From NCBI GenBank assembly GCA_004377365.1, contig SOHZ01000439.1, forward strand, positions 1-34,433: 34,433 bases of DNA, written 5' to 3'. Shown piece by piece: positions 32,726 to 34,433 of this stretch. Positions within the stretch are counted from its first letter, which is position 1. Each line of letters starts with the position of its first letter. The translations under genes were made by a program, and so were the position numbers. The stretch comes from Anaerolineales bacterium. GTDB lineage: Bacteria > Chloroflexota > Anaerolineae > E26-bin7. Under the pieces are notes generated by a model. The model was given only the letters and a program-made list of their open reading frames with translations. It searched no databases and had not been told where the DNA came from.

Positions 32726-32751
32726 CGGGGCGAACGTCCCTGTTCGCCCCG
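32726..32751. repeat. Perfect GC-rich hairpin in the leader
   Basis: CGGGGCGAAC (32726-32735) and GTTCGCCCCG (32742-32751) form a 10-bp stem with a 6-base loop, about 30 bp before the start codon. It could be a dispersed palindrome or a translational control structure. No T-run follows on the plus strand. Confidence 0.7.
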
Positions 32752-32779
32752 ATTATGTGCGAAAGGATAACCATACCGA

Positions 32780-34432
32780 TTGGTGAAGTTTCTGCATAAG
32801 CTCGATTTGAATCTCATACTGCTCTTCCTCCTGACCATCTTTGCCTTCGCTCCTCTGACCTATCCGGGCTTTTTCCAATCCCACAGCGGGTTCCTGCCTA
32901 TCTACAATCTCTATGACCTGGAGATCCACTTGGGTGATTTCAGTTGGACGCCGACGGTGGGCCGTTGGTACGATTTCTTGCGAGGCGAAGGTGTTTTGCC
33001 CTACTATGTGGCCGAGCTGTTTCGCTGGTTGGGAGCGAGCGGGGCCGAGGCCATCCGCTGGAGCTACGGCCTGAGCTTTGTCCTGTCTGCCTGGGCCATG
33101 TATGGCTGGGCCAAGAGGCTATGGAGGGGTAGGGCGGCTTTGATAGCGGCCGTGGTCTATACCTACTTGCCCTATCACCTGGCCGTAGTCTACGTGCGAG
33201 GGGGGCTGGCCGAGGCCTGGGCTTTCGTCGGCTTTCCTCTCGTTTTGTGGGCTTTATATAATCTAGTTAGGAAAGAGGCTGAGGGGAACCGCTACCGCCA
33301 GGCTGCCACCTTGGCCTTGTTGTGTGTTGCTCTCCTCCTGACCCACGTTGGTTTGACACTGTGTCTCGTCCTCCTGGCCGTGGCCTGGGTGCTCGTAGGG
33401 CAACCTGGGAGAGCCTCAGCAAGGAAAGCGAGATGGCCCCTCCTCGCCCTGGCTGCCGGCCTTGTCTTTGGCTTTTTTGCTCTCGTTCCTACTATTGTCA
33501 AACATGGCTTCTCCCTGGTTCTGCCAGTGGATTTCTACCAGCATTTCGTCTATCCCTTCCAACTGTTCTCAGCCGCCTGGGGCTATGGGGCCAGCGTGGC
33601 AGGCTGGCAGGACACCATGCCTTTGCAGTTGGGGCTGGTGCCGGCGGGATTGACCATTGTCTCGGCTATCCTGATAGCCCGGTCAGATGCAGATCGCAGA
33701 CTGCGGCGGACGCTGCTCTTCTGGCAATTGGCGACCCTGGTGCTGGTGGCGCTCATGCTCTCGCCGACGGCGCTCTTGTGGCGCATCACTGGCCTGTCCA
33801 ACCTGCTGAGCTACCCCTGGCAGTTGCTCAGCCTGATCGGCTTGACCACTTCGCTGCTGGCTGGTTCCATCGTCGCTCTGGATCAGCGCCTGGCGGCTTT
33901 CCCCCTCCGCGCAGGGCTGGTGGCCCTGGCTGTGTTGGCCAGCTACGGCTACCTCTCGCCCCGTTTCTTCGATTTCAGCATTGATTTCACTCCCCTGGCT
34001 GAACACTCTCACGTCTACGATGTGGAGCCCGTCGGCCTCCCGGTGGCTATCCTGGGCGATAACCAGATCGCGCTGCTGGATTACCGTATCGAAGGGCCGC
34101 TGCGCCACGGGGCCACCGTTCGCCTGAACGTCCTCTGGCAGGCCCTGAGGCCGCTGGATGAGGACTATACCGTCTTTGTGCACGCCGTGGATGGGGAAGG
34201 GGCGATCTGGGGCCAACGGGACACCGAGCCCCAGGAGGGCGAGTACCCCACTACAGAGTGGGGGCTGGGGGAGATCCTCCAGGACCGCTACGAGTTGCAG
34301 ATTGACGTGGCTGGGCCACGGGAGGGTTACCAACTGGTGGTGGGGATGTATGCTAGTGAGACAGGGGAGAGACTAAAGATGCCCGACGGGACGACGGAAG
34401 TGATTTTGCGAGAGAGAGGGCAGGAGAATTGA
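32780..34432 (+). CDS. Polytopic membrane protein, PTPS-related/glycosyltransferase-like
   Basis: This 550-residue protein has about ten hydrophobic segments. The first two thirds match the '6-pyruvoyl-tetrahydropterin synthase-related' membrane family: TYPGFFQSHSGFLPIYNLYD at the start, then YLPYHLAVVYVRGGLAEAWA. This family looks like polyprenyl-phosphate-dependent glycosyltransferases of the GT-C type. Residues from about 410 on form a soluble beta-sandwich (DYTVFVHAVD, RDTEPQEGEYPTTEW, VVGMYASETGERL) that would lie outside the membrane and is common in such proteins of Chloroflexota. A role in surface glycan or lipid assembly is plausible. The start is TTG 32780 or GTG 32783; AAAGGAT lies 11-14 bases before them. 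The stop is one base before the end of the window. Confidence 0.82.
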   Translation: MVKFLHKLDLNLILLFLLTIFAFAPLTYPGFFQSHSGFLPIYNLYDLEIHLGDFSWTPTVGRWYDFLRGEGVLPYYVAELFRWLGASGAEAIRWSYGLSFVLSAWAMYGWAKRLWRGRAALIAAVVYTYLPYHLAVVYVRGGLAEAWAFVGFPLVLWALYNLVRKEAEGNRYRQAATLALLCVALLLTHVGLTLCLVLLAVAWVLVGQPGRASARKARWPLLALAAGLVFGFFALVPTIVKHGFSLVLPVDFYQHFVYPFQLFSAAWGYGASVAGWQDTMPLQLGLVPAGLTIVSAILIARSDADRRLRRTLLFWQLATLVLVALMLSPTALLWRITGLSNLLSYPWQLLSLIGLTTSLLAGSIVALDQRLAAFPLRAGLVALAVLASYGYLSPRFFDFSIDFTPLAEHSHVYDVEPVGLPVAILGDNQIALLDYRIEGPLRHGATVRLNVLWQALRPLDEDYTVFVHAVDGEGAIWGQRDTEPQEGEYPTTEWGLGEILQDRYELQIDVAGPREGYQLVVGMYASETGERLKMPDGTTEVILRERGQEN

Positions 34433-34433
34433 G

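Larger units (their letters stand above)
32387..32779. other. Divergent intergenic region
   Basis: The 393 bp separate the minus-strand isochorismatase-fold gene from the plus-strand membrane protein. It contains the plus-strand promoter and hairpin annotated below. No gene was seen. The segment is visibly AT-rich compared with its flanks. Confidence 0.6.

Overview
The window is a GC-rich bacterial chromosome segment. It most resembles an anaerobic or facultative member of the Chloroflexota (Anaerolineae-like). That is an inference from gene content and from the many short repeats of the type CCTTCGACCAGGCTCAGG and TGTCATTCTGAG; no rRNA or other marker gene is present. No tRNA, rRNA, CRISPR array or intact insertion sequence was seen. 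After 4.6 kb, every intact gene up to 32.4 kb lies on the minus strand.

Layout. (1) 1-4587, plus strand: the 3' end of one molybdenum-hydroxylase large subunit, then a promoter and a complete three-subunit molybdenum hydroxylase (FAD, 2Fe-2S and molybdopterin subunits). (2) 4725-6981, minus: flotillin preceded by an NfeD/YuaF-like membrane protein, with a good promoter upstream. (3) 7.0-8.7 kb: repeat-rich DNA with a von Willebrand A-domain remnant and a zinc-ribbon remnant around an intact ROK-family sugar kinase. (4) 8719-12998: a HAD phosphatase, a two-subunit CoA-transferase, a decayed second copy of its beta subunit, and a site-2 protease with CBS domains. (5) 13006-15093: a small Cys-rich protein and an AT-rich stretch with a CPBP protease, a truncated-looking small ORF and an unknown protein with a nuclease-like motif. 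(6) 15113-17246: threonine dehydratase, a broken duplicate of its 3' end, and a PIN-type toxin-antitoxin pair between the two copies.

(7) 17714-26125: a long beta-oxidation operon, read right to left as thiolase, a small unknown protein, 3-hydroxyacyl-CoA dehydrogenase, enoyl-CoA hydratase, two acyl-CoA dehydrogenases, EtfB and EtfA. Together these genes provide all four steps of the acyl-CoA oxidation spiral plus the electron carrier. Palindromic elements sit in several of its internal gaps, and etfB carries an in-frame insertion of a dispersed repeat. (8) 26743-28453: adenosine deaminase and a lysoplasmalogenase-family gene with a frameshift near its start.

(9) 28595-32386: three poorly characterised minus-strand genes: a protein with an HIHDMEG motif, a patatin-like phospholipase, and a protein with an isochorismatase-like fold that appears to have lost its catalytic residues, followed by two membrane segments and a coiled coil. 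This cluster is the best candidate in the window for an undescribed system, possibly membrane-linked signalling or a conflict system, but the function is inference. (10) 32780-34432, plus strand: a large polytopic membrane protein of the 6-pyruvoyl-tetrahydropterin-synthase-related/glycosyltransferase-like type, with its own promoter.
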